From a virus: DNA of 39,857 bases. Of this stretch, positions 37,376 to 39,857 are shown one piece after another. The notes under the pieces were generated by a model, which searched no databases, was not told the DNA's origin, and saw nothing but the letters and a program-made list of their open reading frames with translations. Both the position numbers and the translations under genes were made by a program. How positions within the stretch are numbered: the stretch's first letter is position 1; each line of letters opens with the position of its first letter. The stretch lies in IMG/VR virus record IMGVR_UViG_3300029918_000010, positions 1 to 39,857 of that record, one strand, 5' to 3'.

Positions 37376-38446
37376 ATGCTTTTACCTATAGTTCCAATCA
37401 GCAAGATGGGGACTCAGTTTCAATCCCCTTCCTGGAGATATCAATTAGCTTTTTACCCTGAACGATTTGGATTTGAAAAGTTCTGTTCCCAGCCCGGTGT
37501 TAACTCAGGCAATTTAAAGCGTTTAATTTCTAATGGTATCGTTCCTGTAGATTCTTATGATCTACCTATATATATTAAACAATTATATAACAAGCTTCCA
37601 GCCTTACTTTATCAACAACTTATAAAAGTTTGGGATAAAAGATACTTTAATAATAGGGTTAGAAAAGTTACTTTCAATAATAACCGGGCAGGGATGATTA
37701 ACTGGAACATTAATAAGGTTAAAAAGATTAATGACGATTATGTTCAAAAACTTATCTTTCATTGCTATAACTATGAAGCTAATGAGTATATTTCAGAAGC
37801 TATAAAGTTCTATAAAACCAAGACTAATGAGACTAATTGTAAATGGTTAAATTATAGTATATATGGTAATAAAACAGATATAGAACTAGCTAAACAATGG
37901 TATAAGCCAGTTAAATTCATAGAAGCTTTAAGATTAATATTCTTTGACTATTCTGGCTGGCCTAAAGATAAGTTAGTTCAATATAGTTGCTTAAGACAAT
38001 TAGCCAATAATAAAGAGATAGATGATGCTGATTATCATGCATTTAAGCGTATTTATGATTTAGGAGAACTGGGTTTAAGAAGTATATTGGGACATCAAGT
38101 ATTAACTGAAGATGAAAGGGATGAGGTTAAGTCTTATTTAGCTGGAGCAGGTGTGGATAACTTAATGGATCAGAGATTTGCCATAACTAGTCTTAAAGAA
38201 TCAGTTATCTTTAATAATTCTGTAGTAGGTTATGTTAATGCTAATCTACACAGACTTGAACTTGAACAAAGGGCTGCAGTAATGAGGTTGAATGCTCAAA
38301 GAATAGAAAAAGAGTTGGGTATCAATGAAACTGTAAGTCTTACCGTAGAAGATAATACTTTAATGGAAAACTTAAGAGAAATGATGTTATTAGAGAATCC
38401 AGGCAAATATCCTTCATATGTAGATGTGTTGGAGGTAAAGCCTTAA
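37376..38446 (+). CDS. Helical protein of unknown function, putative structural or packaging component
   Basis: Not recognised. Seen: 356 residues, aromatic and basic, no membrane segment. The N-terminal part (FYPERFGFEKFCSQPGVN, GNLKRLISNGIVPVDSYDLP) looks like a conserved folded region. The middle is rich in Tyr/Lys/Asn helices. The C-terminus (VGYVNANLHRLELEQRAAVM, RLNAQRIEKELGI) is a long helix and an acidic tail. The start at 37376 is uncertain: M11 (37406) is possible. A 34-codon frame from 37356 (MESDSNHAFTYSSNQQ) runs +1 out of phase up to the FYPERFG region, which may reflect a frame break. Confidence 0.55.
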   Translation: MLLPIVPISKMGTQFQSPSWRYQLAFYPERFGFEKFCSQPGVNSGNLKRLISNGIVPVDSYDLPIYIKQLYNKLPALLYQQLIKVWDKRYFNNRVRKVTFNNNRAGMINWNINKVKKINDDYVQKLIFHCYNYEANEYISEAIKFYKTKTNETNCKWLNYSIYGNKTDIELAKQWYKPVKFIEALRLIFFDYSGWPKDKLVQYSCLRQLANNKEIDDADYHAFKRIYDLGELGLRSILGHQVLTEDERDEVKSYLAGAGVDNLMDQRFAITSLKESVIFNNSVVGYVNANLHRLELEQRAAVMRLNAQRIEKELGINETVSLTVEDNTLMENLREMMLLENPGKYPSYVDVLEVKP

Positions 38447-38450
38447 TGAA

Positions 38451-38479
38451 TTGACTAGAATTATATAACATATTAATAT
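38451..38479 (+). promoter_or_regulatory. Possible promoter
   Basis: TTGACT (38451-38456), 17-base spacer, TAATAT (38474-38479), 19 bases before the ATG at 38499. The -10 matches 4 of 6. Confidence 0.3.
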
Positions 38480-38498
38480 AGATATAACAAACACTTTT

Positions 38499-39308
38499 AT
38501 GCGCACACCTGAAGAATTGGTAAAATTTGCAGTCCATGAGATAGTTACTGAGATAAATACTGGTACTCCACCTCAAGAAGCAGCTACTAAGGTTGCTAAA
38601 TCACTGGAACTTAATCATAACTTTATTAAGCGTAGTTGTGAAGCTATTAATGTAGCTTTGCACTATGATCACTTTAAGAAGCATCCAGACTCAAAAGCTG
38701 ATGATTTTCCCATAGTTGATGCAGCCAAAGTTGCTGAAGATATATATAGCGGAAAAGAAAAGACTGCCTCAGAATTGGAATCAGAACTATTCTCTTCTTT
38801 TCAAATCCAAGAAACTGCTCCTAAATTTGCAAGATATTTGGAGCCAGGACCTTATAAAGAAGCTTATGCTAAACTAATACTTACTGAAGATGTAGGTAAA
38901 AATGAATTAAGTAAATCTGGTGCTTATGATAAGAGTGTAAAATATATTAGTAAATTACAAAAACAAGCCTATGATGCTGAAGCAGATAGATTAGATGCTG
39001 AATTTGAAGTAAATAAAAACTTCTGCAATATACTTAGAAAATTCGCTGAGAGTAATGATTGTAGATCTGCCTGGCATGAATTTGAAACTAGCGTATTTAG
39101 TAAGTATGGTAATGCTAGTAATGGATATTTGGATTTGTTATATAAAACCTCTAATCTAAAAGAAGAAAGAGGTGTTCATGATTCCAACATTAAATTAGCT
39201 GCACTATGTAATGAAACTGAACTATATGATAAGTTTATTAATAGTGTAACATATCTTAAAGAAGCTACCGTAAAGTCAGAAGATGCAGCCTATAACCTTA
39301 ATTTTTAA
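38499..39308 (+). CDS. Helical structural-type protein, frame broken by TAA from the following open frame
   Basis: Not recognised. Seen: 269 residues, almost all helical and charged. The start MRTPEELVKFAVHEIVTEIN is an amphipathic helix; later parts (KVAKSLELNHNFIKRSCEAI, LEPGPYKEAYAKLILTEDVG, VKYISKLQKQAYDAEADRLD) show no membrane segment or catalytic motif. It ends with TAA at 39306, but the same frame continues open for 183 codons to the window edge. The two parts may be one protein of more than 450 residues interrupted by a nonsense codon or read through. Confidence 0.6.
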   Translation: MRTPEELVKFAVHEIVTEINTGTPPQEAATKVAKSLELNHNFIKRSCEAINVALHYDHFKKHPDSKADDFPIVDAAKVAEDIYSGKEKTASELESELFSSFQIQETAPKFARYLEPGPYKEAYAKLILTEDVGKNELSKSGAYDKSVKYISKLQKQAYDAEADRLDAEFEVNKNFCNILRKFAESNDCRSAWHEFETSVFSKYGNASNGYLDLLYKTSNLKEERGVHDSNIKLAALCNETELYDKFINSVTYLKEATVKSEDAAYNLNF

Positions 39309-39857
39309 CAGAGTTATTTTAAAGGATTGTTTAAACAAGATATAGAAAAGATAGCAGATACTGATTCTTTGTTAGCCCAGGTCGATGCATCTATCAAGGC
39401 AGAAAGAAGTAAGATTGCCAAGGCTGACCCTGAAGATCCGGTTATGACTTGTATTGCTGAAAAGAAAGCTGCGGTAGAGGAGGAGTTTGATAGTAGAATT
39501 AAGTCTGCAATTGACCTCATGAATATAACTAAAAGCTTTTCAGGTTATAAGGATAAACAAGGTAAACCAGAATTGAGTGCCAGTACTAATACTCCTGAAG
39601 CGAACAGGGATAGAGCATTATTACTACAAGAACTTGTAGCTACTGATCCTATTATAAGTAAGTTTCCTACTCATCATGTAGTAGATGCTTACCAACAAAT
39701 GCTTAGAATTGCTCCAGAATTAAGTAGTGAGAAGGAAATTACTAGAGCATTCCTTAGACAAGCTGGTGCGAGTCAGGCCATTTCACCATTTGAGGCAGCT
39801 GACTTAATTAAGGCGAATACAGGTTTATTTAAGCAACATCAACTACAAAGAGGACTA
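39309..39857 (+). CDS. Open frame continuing after an in-frame TAA, 3' end outside window
   Basis: Seen: 183 codons without stop in the same frame as the previous gene, beginning right after its TAA. No ATG occurs before codon 46 (VMTCIAEKK); a TTG at 39327 is the only early start-like codon. The residues before that ATG look coding (SYFKGLFKQDIEKIADTD), and SYFKGLF resembles the FxxG N-terminal peptide of neighbours, for example SFYKGLL at 7568. Later parts (HHVVDAYQQMLRIAPELSSE, LRQAGASQAISPFEAADLI) look like a helical phage structural protein. Either a separate gene with a non-ATG or mutated start, or the second half of the 38499 protein. Confidence 0.5.

Noticed and set aside
1-39857. tRNA or rRNA genes
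   Set aside because: No T-loop plus acceptor-stem pattern could be found by eye; a covariance-model scan would be needed to exclude a suppressor tRNA.

Overview
The window is a piece of a large tailed dsDNA bacteriophage genome. It is visibly AT-rich, genes are packed with many 4-base ATGA start/stop overlaps, and coding is in long single-strand blocks. The core enzyme is a phage-encoded multisubunit RNA polymerase broken over several genes. Around it lie many small proteins that share a short N-terminal peptide and glycine-rich membrane segments, as expected of virion or ejected proteins. There is also a lysozyme-like protein, RNase HI, a GIY-YIG/SNF2-type helicase, three inteins and a free LAGLIDADG endonuclease. 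No rRNA, tRNA or CRISPR array was seen. The host cannot be named. Many starts lack a Shine-Dalgarno sequence and have A-rich upstream sequence.

Layout. 1-1088 (minus) is the start of a repeat-rich virion protein. 1175-1873 (plus) is a free homing endonuclease. 1870-9393 (minus) is a tight block: coiled-coil membrane protein, RNAP beta N-terminal piece, a run of small probable virion/membrane proteins, and an HUH-Rep-like protein. 9529-11379 (minus) carries a protein with cysteine at every third residue, a small membrane protein, a conserved phage unknown and three tandem paralogues. 11550-13262 holds two copies of a hexanucleotide tandem array coding Gly-Gln repeats, with duplicated hairpins. 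13470-18643 (plus) is a less AT-rich accessory region of small unknown genes, several separated by hairpin terminators; it opens with an IF2N-LOTUS-cold-shock chimera. 18691-24183 has mixed strands: a proline-rich putative virion protein, RNase HI, the helicase with its intein, a caspase-like protein and a lysozyme-like protein. 24275-39857 (plus) is the RNAP beta/beta' block interleaved with virion-type genes.

How the parts fit. The beta subunit begins in a small gene (2167-2865). Its C-terminal part is fused to the beta' N-terminal part (24275-27028). Beta' is cut again inside the catalytic Asp motif by what looks like an atypically split intein: about 13 residues of N-intein end the first gene, and a 483-residue C-intein with a LAGLIDADG endonuclease begins the next. 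The three metal-binding aspartates would only be united by protein trans-splicing. The beta' C-terminal part (31111-33450) carries a second, small intein at the trigger-loop region. The beta middle (lobe/fork region) is not in the window.

The strongest candidates for undescribed biology are the trans-spliced RNAP active site, the shared N-terminal peptide (FINGFIKAA type) that resembles a capsid-targeting sequence, and a caspase-like protein carrying that peptide.
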